Assembly: GCA_025642075.2 (NCBI GenBank)
Contig: JAODUO010001691.1
Coordinates: 97,579-161,578, forward strand
Origin: Ridgeia piscesae
Lineage: Eukaryota > Annelida > Polychaeta > Sabellida > Siboglinidae
DNA: 64,000 bases
Direction of reading: 5' to 3'
The notes below the pieces were generated by a model that worked only from the letters and a program-made list of their open reading frames with translations, was not told the origin of the DNA and searched no databases. A program made the translations under genes and the position numbers. Of the stretch, positions 14,901-28,100 are shown one piece after another; position 1 is the stretch's first letter; each line of letters opens with the position of its first letter.

Positions 14901-17316
14901 CAAGAGACAGACGTACCTGACTGTATGACCCAAGAGACAGACGTACCTGACTGTATGGCCCAAGAGACAGACGTACCTGGCTGTATGGCCCAAGAGACAG
15001 ACGTACCTGCTGTATGACCCAAGAGACAGACGTACCTGACTGTATGACCCAAGAGACAGACGTACCTGACTGTATGGCCCAAGAGACAGACGTACCTGAC
15101 TGTATGACCCAAGAGACAGACGTACCTGACTGTATGGCCCAAGAGACAGACGTACCTGGCTGTATGACCCAAGAGACAGACGTACCTGGCTGTATGACCC
15201 AAGAGACAGACGTACCTGGCTGTATGACCCAAGAGACAGACGTACCTGACTGTATGACCCAAGAGACAGACGTACCTGACTGTATGGCCCAAGAGACAGA
15301 CGTACCTGGCTGTATGGCCCAAGAGACAGACGTACCTGGCTGTATGACCCAAGAGACAGACGTACCTGGCTGTATGACCCAAGAGACAGACGTACCTGAC
15401 TGTATGACCCAAGAGACAGACGTACCTGACTGTATGACCCAAGAGACAGACGTACCTGACTGTATGACCCAAGAGACAGACGTACCTGACTGTATGACCC
15501 AAGAGACAGACATACCTGACTGTATGACCCAAGAGACAGACATACCTGACTGTATGACCCAAGAGACAGACGTACCTGGCTGTATGCCCCAAGGGGCAGC
15601 TGGTTGACCACAACGTCTGCGTCCAGCTTGCGTATATGCAAGAGTTTGTCCCTTGACGTCTGGACACTGAGGGGCACTTGCTCTGCCTCCAGACAGATCC
15701 GAAACACACCCGGCTGGGAGACACCCTGGTGGGGAAAGCAATTGGGGGTCAATAGGTCACATTATTTAAAAAACCGTGACTAAAGTAGTTGTATCAAAAT
15801 TCAAGGTGACTGCCAAGTACCAAATCAAGATTTTTCCACTCATCTGGTTTGATTAAGTTACTTTAATAATTCACTAGTATCTAACCACCCACTTAACCAA
15901 AATTACCTATAAGTTAACACATCAATCTAACCTCTTCAAATACTGACAATTATTTCTGAAAAGTAATGTATGACAATAAAATACTTCCATCAACACGTTT
16001 GATTACTTCAATCGATTGTTAATTTTTTTTGGCAAAATGTCCGTTTGTTTGGTTACTTCGATCAATTATTAATTAAATATTCTGCGTGTGGAGAAAGAAG
16101 TGGTTTACCTGCATCTCGTCCAGACAGGGCATAGGTAAACTGAACTGACAGAAGATCTCCAGCGTCAGCTGCCGGACCTAGAACATGTCAAATGTCTTTT
16201 GTTTACTTAATGTTCTCAGACATCCTACAAATTTGCAACAAATTAAATTTTTCCGTGCTGCTTTTTACAAACAATTTTATTATTGTTTAACAATTTTTTT
16301 CTTTCACAACTAACACGTTTACTTACACATCAACGTTTCGACCAACATCGGTGGCATTCATCATAAACAGTATCTCTACTGCTCGCCAGATGGCGTAGTA
16401 AGCAGACTGTCCCAAACAGTGACTGAGTCTTTAGCCCCCCTGTGTCTCTCTTCATAACTGGTAGTCTTTTTAATCCAGATGGCTTCTTTTACCCACCGCA
16501 CACACGTGTCTGTCTCTCGATCCACCACTTTCGCTCCCTCCGAGTATATCATGCAGTTATGTCTGTCCATTTTTTATTATTATTCTTTTTAGCTTCCAGT
16601 ATATTATACTACTATTTATTGGAATTATTCTTTGTTTTATTATCAATATATTCAGATTAATTTATTGCTATATATAGACTCACTTTCTATTTTAAATGTT
16701 TGATCATTTACTGCTGCTATAGTGTGCCTCTAAATGGCTAGAATGGCGTTATTTATTAACTATAGCTAATAAAACATGCAGAGGAGTGACCAATATATGT
16801 AAACTGAATGTTAAAAGGATGTTTTGTTTCATTTAGACTGCTGATAATTTCATTATTTATGTCTAGGCGTCTAAATATACAATGACGATTTGTAATGGTT
16901 AAACATTTTAGCTACATTTTGATTTTCGATGCTATGCTAAAGAGCAACACTGCAACTGGCCAATGACATCATTGTCAAATTGTTTGTTGTTGCAGATCTA
17001 ATAAACATAACCTATAATACCAACCAAACTGAAACTACAGAACTGCCCTCTGCAACAACAAGCTCCCAGCTATCCCCAACAATACCTGTGAGTATGGTGA
17101 CGACAGGTTTTCCTGCATTGGTTGAAACAGCTGTCTGAAAGTGTCTTCAGAGAGGAGATCATTCCTCGTGTCACCATCAGCGTTGCTGAAGTACAGGTGG
17201 GCAACCCTCAGACATGGCACACTAGACGGCCACCGACTGCAACAGGTAATCCCAGGTATGATTATTACAGGTAATCTCAGATATATATATATATATATTA
17301 CAGGTAATCCCAAATA

Positions 17317-17356
<40 letters not shown>

Positions 17357-17435
17357 CAGGTAATCCCAGGTATGTATATTACAGGTTAATATATATTTAT
17401 ATATATTACAGGTAATCAGGTATGTTTATTACAGG

Positions 17436-17471
<36 letters not shown>

Positions 17472-19094
17472 CATTACAGGTAATCCCAGGTATGTTTATT
17501 ACAGGTATTCCTGGTATGTATATTACATATAATCCCAGGTATGCATGTTACAGGTTTTCCTGGTATATATATATATTACAGGTAATCCCATACGTTTATT
17601 ACATGTAATTCCAGGCATGTCTTTTACGGGTAATCCAAGGTACATGTTTGTTACAGGTAATATCAGGTATATCTATTACAGGTATTCCCAGGTATGTTTA
17701 TTACAAGTAATCCCAGGTATGTTTACCACAGGTAATCCCAGGAATGTCTATCATATGTCTACCGGTATTCCAGGTAGGTATCATATATTGGCTGCTACTG
17801 ATACACCTGTATGCTACACATTTGTTCCTCACTTCATACCACAGATGGCTTAATCACACTTAGTGATGGAAAGAAATACAGACACTTGCTATTGCTGTAA
17901 GTGTAGTAATCAATTACATTGCTAAAGTAATCTTTATCATGACTACAATAACAATGGCATTGCAAAAATACACCTCTTTTTCAGCAGTGCCTGACATCGA
18001 TCTATGTCTACTTCTATGACAAAACATATCATATCAGATCATTTATTGTAATTACTTCCAGTCCACCACTGAACCCGTGAAAACATCAGAATGTGCCACC
18101 AGCATCTGTGACCTCTGACCCCTCTGACCACACACATCTGGATAAATCATTTCTAGGCAATTTATATACTGCCATTGGCCACCATCCAGCTTGTATGTTA
18201 TGGGATGTCAGTGGCACCGAGTTAGTTTACTACAGGAGCTGACCGTTTGATTGCACCAGGAATGTTGGCCAATACGCCAACAAGACAAGTTTGGTGTCTC
18301 TGCCTGCTTGGAAATAATAAAACTATGTCACTAGGTGGCGCCACCATTTTGTCTCTATCAAAGAAGTGTTTCGCTAAGAATTTTCCATGTGTACTGTACA
18401 CTTAATAGAACAAATACAGTATATTTGTTTGCATCTGTCCAAGCAGTCAGTGCGCAGTAACTACCAGGAATCTGTACAATTTAGTAATACATTAACGTAA
18501 TCACAACGACATCCCGAAAGAAATCAAATGTCTCACCGTACGAGTGAAATGATGAAGGTGAGGGAGACAGTCTTGTAGAAGGTGACTGACTCATGTAGTT
18601 GGTGCAGTGTAGAGAGACATTCAAACAACACACACAGACTCGACTCTGAAACAACAGGAAGTCAGTCGTCTTGGTCGTAACTAAAACAGCTGCCAAGAAA
18701 AATGCAAGGCTACCCCTTTTGTTCGTTCTATGGCTGCCACATGTCAAAATCCTCGAAGCATCAACCATCTAACTTGTTCTTTCTTTAGTCACCAATATTT
18801 TTATTTCTACATGACCCTAAACAAAAAGGAATTCAGAAGTAAAAATATATTAATAATAAGGGAATATTTTAACCAATATTGCATTGCTAACATTACTTCA
18901 AGAGGCATCATCTGCTGACGTAAGTGAAATGTAGTATTGCTGATATTATGTCATAAAATTTGATGATTTAATCAATTGATCAGGGTATGGTATTATTAAT
19001 GCCATTTCAAAATCACATATACATCCAGATGTTGTCATTGCCATAAGATATATGTATATATGTATACATATATATATGTGTATGTGTATGTATG

Positions 19095-19128
<34 letters not shown>

Positions 19129-22100
19129 TGTATGTATGTATGTATGTATGTATGTATATATATATATATATACATACATATAATGAAAATAAGTTTGTAG
19201 AGATTAACCAAAAGAAGCCTCAAAATATACACAAGTATTAGTATCTTATTTGTTAATCTAACAAATTAATAATTGTTATTAAAATACATAACATAGGAAT
19301 GCATCTTTGACCATGTCTCAGTGGTCACATGACAACATGTGGACATTCCAACGGTCACTCACTGATGACGGAGGGTGGACAACACAACTGGTCATCTCCT
19401 AACTTCATCTGCAGCTGTGTGAAGACCTTGGTCAAACTGTCCAGTGCCAGGACAGTGTCCAGTGGCTGGAGGTGGGGCAGACAATGTAGGAGGGCCCACA
19501 GTGTGTCCAAGTCTGACAACTGACCACTCAGTCGGTCCAGTTCACTGACCACCCAAGTAGGGAATGATCTGGACGAGTGCCTGGTTGATGCTGGTCCTCT
19601 GAAATGGTTCAGAACAGTTTACTACATGGATGATGGATGTGACACCCCTAACAAAACACCATGAAAGAATGATGTGTCACCCCTAACAAAAACCATGAAA
19701 GAATGATGTGTCACCCCTGACAGGACATGAAAGAATTATGTGGTAGCCCTGCAGAACATGAAAGAATGATGTGGCACCACTGACAGAACATGAAAGAATG
19801 ATGTGTCATCCCTGACAGAACATGAAAGAATGATGTGGCACCCCTAACAAAACACCATGAAAGAATGGTGTGTCACCCCTGACAGAACATGAAAGAATGA
19901 TGTGGCACCCCTGACAGAACATGAAAGAATGACGAGGCCACCCTGACAGAACATGAAAGAATGATGTGACACCCCTGATAGAACATGAAAGAATGATGTG
20001 ACATCCCTGACAGAACAAAAAAGAATGATCAGGCACCGCTGACAGAACATGAAAGAATGATGTGGCAGTCCTGAAAGAACATGAAAGAATGATGTGGCAA
20101 CCCTGGCAGAACATGAAAGAATGATGTGGCACCCCTGACAGAACATGAAAGAATGATGAGGCACCCCTGACAGAACATGAAAGAATGATGTGGCAGCCCT
20201 GACAGAACATAAAAGAATGATGAGGCACCCCTGACAGAACATAAAAGAATGATGAGGCACCCCTGACAGAACATGAAAGAATGATGTGGCAGCCCTGACA
20301 GAACATGAAAGAATGATGTGGCACCCCTGATAGAACATGAAAGAATGGTGTGGCAACCCTGGCAGAACATGAAAGAATGATGTGGCAACCCTGGCAGAAC
20401 ATGAAAGAATGATGTGGCAACCCTGGCAGAACATGAAAGAATGATGTGGCACCCCTGACAGAACATGAAAGAATGATGTGGCAACCCTGGCAGAACATGA
20501 AAGAATGATGTGGCACCCCTGACAGAACATGAAAGAATGATGAGGCACCCCTGACAGAACATGAAAGAATGATGTGGCAGTCCTGAAAGAACATGAAAGA
20601 ATGATGTGGCAACCCTGGCAGAACATAAAAGAATGATGTGGCAACCCTGGCAGAACATGAAAGAATGATGTGGCACCCCTGACAGAACATGAAAGAATGG
20701 TGAGGCACCCCTGACAGAACATGAAAGAATGATGTGGCAGCCCTGACAGAACATGAAAGAATGATGTGGCACCCCTGATAGAACATAAAAGAATGATGAG
20801 GCACCGCTGACAGAACATGAAAGAATGATGTGGCAGTCCTGAAAGAACATGAAAGAATGATGTGGCAACCCTGGCAGAACATGAAAGAATGATGTGGCAA
20901 CCCTGGCAGAACATGAAAGAATGATGTGGCACCCCTGACAGAACATGAAAGAATGATGTGGCAGCCCTGACAGAACATGAAAGAATGATGTGGCAACCCT
21001 GGCAGAACATGAAAGAATGATGTGGCAACCCTGGCAGAACATGAAAGAATGATGTGGCACCCCTGACAGAACATGAAAGAATGATGAGGCACCCCTGACA
21101 GAACATGAAAGAATGATGTGGCACCCCTGACAGAACATGAAAGAATGATTTGGCACCCCTGACAGAACATGAAAGAATGATGTGGCACCACTGACAAACA
21201 TGAAAGAATGATGTGGCACCCCTGACAGAACATGAAAGAATTATATGGCACCCCTGACAGAACAAGAAAGAATCATGTGGCACCCCGTGAAAACATGAAA
21301 GAATCACGTGGCACCCATGACAGAACAAGAAAGAATCATGTGGCACCCCTGACAGAAGAAAGAACTTACGTGACACCCTTGGCAAAACATTTTGGGTCAA
21401 CTAATTTGACGTATGTTACACTATTTTGGTTTATTAAAACAATTACTGACAAACAGAACAACCATTTTAACGTTGACAAATTAAACTGACACATTTGCAA
21501 GGTTGATCGTTTCAATGTTACACCAACAGGACATAGTTCATAGTTGTCATCCTAAACACAATCTATTTGTGTCATCACTGTCATGCCAAATAATATTGCA
21601 AACTAATAATAAAAATAAATGAAATATATACAACAGAGTTTAACTACATTCATGAAAAACATCAAATGTAGTAAGCAGCAACAAAATCACTCATTTGAGG
21701 GCTGTACAATGCAGCATACCTGTTTATGACAGGGGTGAAGTCAAGGGGGTATCCAGCAGGGGTCTGACTGTCACCCTCTGTCGGCACCTTGTGCTGTAGC
21801 AGGGCCAGCAACAAATACAAGACGTCCTCCGTGGGGCTGTCACCTCCAGTGGTGACACAGTCAATCTTCATGACACAGTCGTGACAGTAGCGCAGGGTCG
21901 CAGGCAGCAGGTCCTGGTGATGAAAACAGGAAATAAAAACCAAGATTTGGAAAACAATGATATCCAGCATCAAGCAACACATAATGTTGACACTGGATGT
22001 CCTTTACATTCATCATGGCTTGGCATTTCGTATACGAATGACAAAGGTGGCAGCTAAAGAAAAAAGGGTGTCGAGCATAATTTATGTAGAGACCCATCCA

Positions 22101-25100
22101 CCCGTCATTTGGATGGGTAAAAACCGTTGTGGACGGGTAGAAATATGGGTGAACGGGTAAAAAAATGAAGGAGGAAAAATAGCTCTTCCAAAACCATAGA
22201 TATTGTCAATTATGCCTCAAAAGTGACAGTGTAAATGGTGTCACATGTGTGTTTGTAGTTCATTTTAGATCATCAGACACATTTAAAGTTTGTAAACTGC
22301 AAACTGCCTTAACAGTTAACATCCATGTGTCCACCATGTGGCACAAAGCCCTGGTGTCCAGACACACCACAAATGCAGGGATTCCCCACTGTAACTTAAT
22401 TAGAATGTTAAATTGGTCTCATGAAACCGACCGCAAGCTCCATCAACTAGTGGCTGTTACCTGCAACCAGTAGACCACATAATTGTGTGTAAAGTTACGT
22501 GGCTCTGTGAAACCGACCCAAGGTATTTGAAAATCACCGCTTAACACAGTCACCATCTCTGAGCGCCACACATTAGCATTTTGTTACATCGTATGTATGA
22601 ACATGTGATCTATTTCTGGGACATGGTGAAACAATCTATTGCAATTTTTAAACGGGAGAATGCCTTTCCCCCCAAACATCATTGGGTATGTTGGCTAGTT
22701 TTATATATTTCCTATTATGCATTTCCCATTTCCTGCATATGTGTAAATTAAGTTAGGGTGTTATCTATCATGTATTTGTTTTATTTGTGTAAAAATTAGA
22801 AAACAAGCCTGATGGTCTTCCTACTTATACACTGATACCATCAAAGGTCTTAGCGGTAAAATAACCAGCCAGCGGCTACAATCACCAATCAACATATCCA
22901 AGTGGTTTCAATAGCAAAGAATATGCTGCTGTAAGCCTTGCTAACACAGTTTAACTTCATTTGACTGAAACCCTCAGATCAAATTTGCAAAAGAAAACTC
23001 TAGCACTGAGCTCTCTCTCTCTCTCTGCGTACCTTTTCAAATAGTGGCAGTCCAAAGAGACGTCTGATGAAATTAAACACCTCCCTGCGACTGTAACTGC
23101 TGCTAAATGCCTACAATAAGAGTAAAAGTAAGTTGTCATGTGTCGGCTGTAGATGCTGAAATTCACAAGATAACGAAACTGAAGCTGCATCATAAATGGC
23201 AGTCCTCTCATAAATTCCAAACCAATATGAAAAATGCACAACATTGACAAATAAATACATATACACGGCTGATTCATCAATTTGTTTCATATTTTATTTC
23301 ACGTCTGCTTAAAATGCTGTGAAAACATTTAAAACCAACACCCACTTGAACATAATTTGTTGGTGTCTCAAAGAAATGATCACCCATATAATTATACCAT
23401 GTCAATTTGGTATTTCTTGTGTGTTCGCATTATTACTGTTTGAAAACGAATGATCATATCTTAGTAAAAAATGTATAGAATTAATTAAATACTAATAACG
23501 ATAAAAACTAAAATAATAAAAAAAATTCTTACCGCATTTATGAGGCTTGACCGATGTTGTGGAGCAAGGGGACACCTGGTGGCTAAGAGAAGAGATGCTA
23601 CAATATCAAGCACCAATGACGACTTGTGAATGGCGTCTCCTTTCAACTGTTTCAACAGCATCTGCAACAAAGACCAAGTGAGACCCAACAAAGACCAAGT
23701 GAGACCGCAACAAAGACCAAGTGAGACGGCAACAAAGACCAAGTGAGACGGCAACAAAGACCAAGTGAGACGGCAACAAAGACCAAGTGAGACGGCAACA
23801 AAGACCAAGTGAGACCGCAACAAAGACCAAGTGAGACCGCAACAAAGACCAAGTGAGACGGCAACAAAGACCAAGTGAGACGGCAACAAAGACCAAGTGA
23901 GACCACAACAAAGACCAAGTGAGACTGCAACAAAGACCAAGTGAGACCACAACAAAGACCAAGTGAGACCACAACAAAGACCAAGTGAGACCGCAACAAA
24001 GACCAAGTGAGACCGCAACAAAGACCAAGTGAGACTGCAACAAAGACCAAGTGAGACTGCAACAAAGACCAAGTGAGACTGCAACAAAGACCAAGTGAGA
24101 CGGCAACAAAGACCAAGTGAGACTGCAACAAAGACCAAGTGAGACCCAACAAAGACCAAGTGAGACCACAACAAAGACCAAGTGAGACCCAACAAAGACC
24201 AAGTGAGACCGCAACAAAGACCAAGTGAGACGGCAACAAAGACCAGTGAGACCACAACAAAGACCAAGTGAGCTGCAACAAAGACCAAGTGAGACCGCAA
24301 CAAAGACCAGGTGACACTGCAACAAAGACCAAGTGAGACGCAACAAAGACCAATGACGACTGCAACAAAGACCAAGTGACACTGCAACAAAGACCAAGTG
24401 AACTGCAACAAAGACCAAGTGAGACTGCAACAAAGACCAAGTGAACTGCAACAAAGACCAAGTGAGACTGCAACAAAGACCAAGTGAGACTGCAACAAAG
24501 ACCAAGTGAGACGCAACAAAGACCAAGTGAGACGGCAACAAAGACCAAGTGAGACTGCAACAAAGACCAAGTGAGACGCAACAAAGACCAAGTGAGACGG
24601 CAACAAAGACCAAGTGAGACCACAACAAAGACCAAGTGAGACCGCAACAAAGACCAAGTGAGACCGCAACAAAGACCAAGTGAGACCGCAACAAAGACCA
24701 AGTGAGACCGCAACAAAGACCAAGTGAGACGGCAACAAAGACCAAGTGAGACGGCAACAAAGACCAAGTGAGACGGCAACAAAGACCAAGTGAGACCGCA
24801 ACAAAGACCAAGTGAGACCGCAACAAAGACCAAGTGAGACCGCAACAAAGACCAAGTGAGACCGCAACAAAGACCAAGTGAGACCGCAACAAAGACCAAG
24901 TGAGACCGCAACAAAGACCAAGTGAGACCGCAACAAAGACCAAGTGAGACCGCAACAAAGACCAAGTGAGACCGCAACAAAGACCAAGTGAGACCGCAAC
25001 AAAGACCAAGTGAGACCGCAACAAAGACCAAGTGAGACCGCAACAAAGACCAAGTGAGACCGCAACAAAGACCAAGTGAGACCGCAACAAAGACCAAGTG

Positions 25101-28100
25101 AGACCGCAACAAAGACCAAGTGAGACCGCAACAAAGACCAAGTGAGACCACAACAAAGACCAAGTGAGACCCAACAAAGACCAAGTGAGACCAACAAGAC
25201 CAAGTGAGACCCAACAAAGACCAAGTGAGACCGCAACAAAGACCAAGTGAGACCGCAACAAAGACCAAGTGAGACCGCAACAAAGACCAAGTGAGACCGC
25301 AACAAAGACCAAGTGAGACCACAACAAAGACCAAGTGAGACCACAACAAAGACCAAGTGAGACCGCAACAAAGACCAAGTGAGACGGCAACAAAGACCAA
25401 GTGAGACCGCAACAAAGACCAAGTGAGACCGCAACAAAGACCAAGTGAGACCGCAACAAAGACCAAGTGAGACGGCAACAAAGACCAAGTGAGACTGCAA
25501 CAAAGACCAAGTGACACTGCAACAAAGACCAAGTGACACTGCAACAAAGACCAAGTGAGACTGCAACAAAGACCAAGTGAGACTGCAACAAAGACCAAGT
25601 GAGACTGCAACAAAGACCAAGTGACACTGCAACAAAGACCAAGTGAGACCGCAACAAAGACCAAGTGAGACCGCAACAAAGACCAAGTGAGACCGCAACA
25701 AAGACCAAGTGAGACCGCAACAAAGACCAAGTGAGACCGCAACAAAGACCAAGTGAGACCGCAACAAAGACCAAGTGAGACCGCAACAAAGACCAAGTGA
25801 GACCACAACAAAGACCAAGTGAGACCGCAACAAAGACCAAGTGAGACCGCAACAAAGACCAAGTGAGACGGCAACAAAGACCAAGTGAGACCGCAACAAA
25901 GACCAAGTGAGACCGCAACAAAGACCAAGTGAGACCGCAACAAAGACCAAGTGAGACCGCAACAAAGACCAAGTGAGACGGCAACAAAGACCAAGTGAGA
26001 CTGCAACAAAGACCAAGTGACACTGCAACAAAGACCAAGTGAGACTGCAACAAAGACCAAGTGAGACTGCAACAAAGACCAAGTGAGACTGCAACAAAGA
26101 CCAAGTGAGACTGCAACAAAGACCAAGTGAGACTGCAACAAAGACCAAGTGAGACTGCAACAAAGACCAAGTGAGACCGCAACAAAGACCAAGTGAGACC
26201 GCAACAAAGACCAAGTGAGACCGCAACAAAGACCAAGTGAGACCCAACAAAGACCAAGTGAGACCGCAACAAAGACCAAGTGAGACCACAACAAAGACCA
26301 AGTGAGACCGCAACAAAGACCAAGTGAGACCGCAACAAAGACCAAGTGAGACCGCAACAAAGACCAAGTGAGACCGCAACAAAGACCAAGTGAGACCGCA
26401 ACAAAGACCAAGTGAGACAGCAACAAAGACCAAGTGAGACCACAACAAAGACCAAGTGAGACGGCAACAAAGACCAAGTGAGACCACAACAAAGACCAAG
26501 TGAGACCACAACAAAGACCAAGTGAGACCGCAACAAAGACCAAGTGAGACCGCAACAAAGACCAAGTGAGACCACAACAAAGACCAAGTGAGACCAGCAA
26601 CAAAGACCAAGTGAGACCACAACAAAGACCAAGTGAGACCACAACAAAGACCAAGTGAGACCGCAACAAAGACCAAGTGAGACCACAACAAAGACCAAGT
26701 GAGACCGTGACAAAGACCAAGTGAGACCGCAACAAAGACCAAGTGAGACCGCAACAAAGACCAAGTGAGACCGCAACAAAGACCAAGTGAGACCGCAACA
26801 AAGACCAAGTGAGACCACAACAAAGACCAAGTGAGACGCAACAAAGACCAAGTGAGACCGCAACAAAGACCAAGTGAGACCACAACAAAGACCAAGTGAG
26901 ACCACAACAAAGACCAAGTGAGACTGCAACAAAGACCAAGTGAGACCACAACAAAGACCAAGTGAGACCGCAACAAAGACCAAGTGAGACCACAACAAAG
27001 ACCAAGTGAGACCACAACAAAGACCAAGTGAGACCACAACAAAGACCAAGTGAGACCACAACAAAGACCAAGTGAGACCCAACAAAGACCAAGTGAGACC
27101 ACAACAAAGACCAAGTGAGACCACAACAAAGACCAAGTGAGACCACAACAAAGACCAAGTGAGACCGCAACAAAGACCAAGTGAGACCACAACAAAGACC
27201 AAGTGAGACCACAACAAAGACCAAGTGAGACCACAACAAAGACCAAGTGAGACCGCAACAAAGACCAAGTGAGACTGCAACAAAGACCAAGTGAGACCAA
27301 CAAAGACCAAGTGAGACCACAACAAAGACCAAGTGAGACCGCAACAAAGACCAAGTGAGACCACAACAAAGACCAAGTGAGACCACAACAAAGACCAAGT
27401 GAGACTGCAACAAAACCACCCTAAAGAGAAGCCCATACATTTGTGTGCTACAAAATGAGTAGAGAAAAATAAAACTTGAAATGTAGAATATAGAAATACT
27501 TGTTGGCATTACATTATGGGGCATCAACACAACTGTGGTATTTGAAAACCATTAATCTTTTTTAACACAAACAAGTAACAGAAGAACCTTTCAAAATTAT
27601 ATAATTTTTGTTTAGATTTTCCCTGACGTGATCTAATTACGTTATCATTAAACAAAATGGAAGACTTTCTAGATTAAGGAAATTTGGGAGCAGCTGTAAA
27701 AAGAAGGAACATTTGGGATCTTACACATACCTTGACCACATTGTCCACCGTGTCCGTCACCAGAAGGCCATCTTTGTAGCTGACCCATACCTGCACCAGC
27801 GTAAGCAGACCGGTCAGGTGATCTCTGACCTGTGACCTTGACTTAACCTTTGCCCTCTGCCATTTCTGATGAGTGGACTCTATGCATGACTACAAACAGT
27901 AGCACAGGTCAGCCTGAACATGGTCTTGAATCAATGCATGTAAGTAATTGTATTGTGCATTTATAGCTTGCTGAATGCAAACTATAAATATACTTTACTG
28001 ATTCATCTTTTGAGATAGAAGCCATAAAAGGTTGGTATTTTTGCCTGATACCATACAACATTCAATTTATTTTCTTAAAACACATTCACCTTTAAAAAAG

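Noticed and set aside
12738..15607. Plus-strand ORFs with [10 protein letters not shown] ten-residue repeats
   Set aside because: Antisense shadow of the 30-bp array; the meaningful strand is minus, where the unit continues the UTP20 exon frame.
19806..21400. ORFs of about 400-520 codons with a repeated [11 protein letters not shown] motif
   Set aside because: Frames through the 32-bp intronic minisatellite; no family similarity and no start context.
21662..21719. Extension of UTP20 exon 14 through its donor ([12 protein letters not shown])
   Set aside because: Although SPQM recalls a vertebrate motif, the frame stops soon after and the CAG|GTATGC donor gives the phase exon 15 needs.
23485..27530. 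Three overlapping minus-strand ORFs of about 1290 codons ([14 protein letters not shown] repeats)
   Set aside because: They are the three frames of a 22-bp array; a period not divisible by three gives the same 22-residue repeat in all frames. Only the ends touch a real UTP20 exon.
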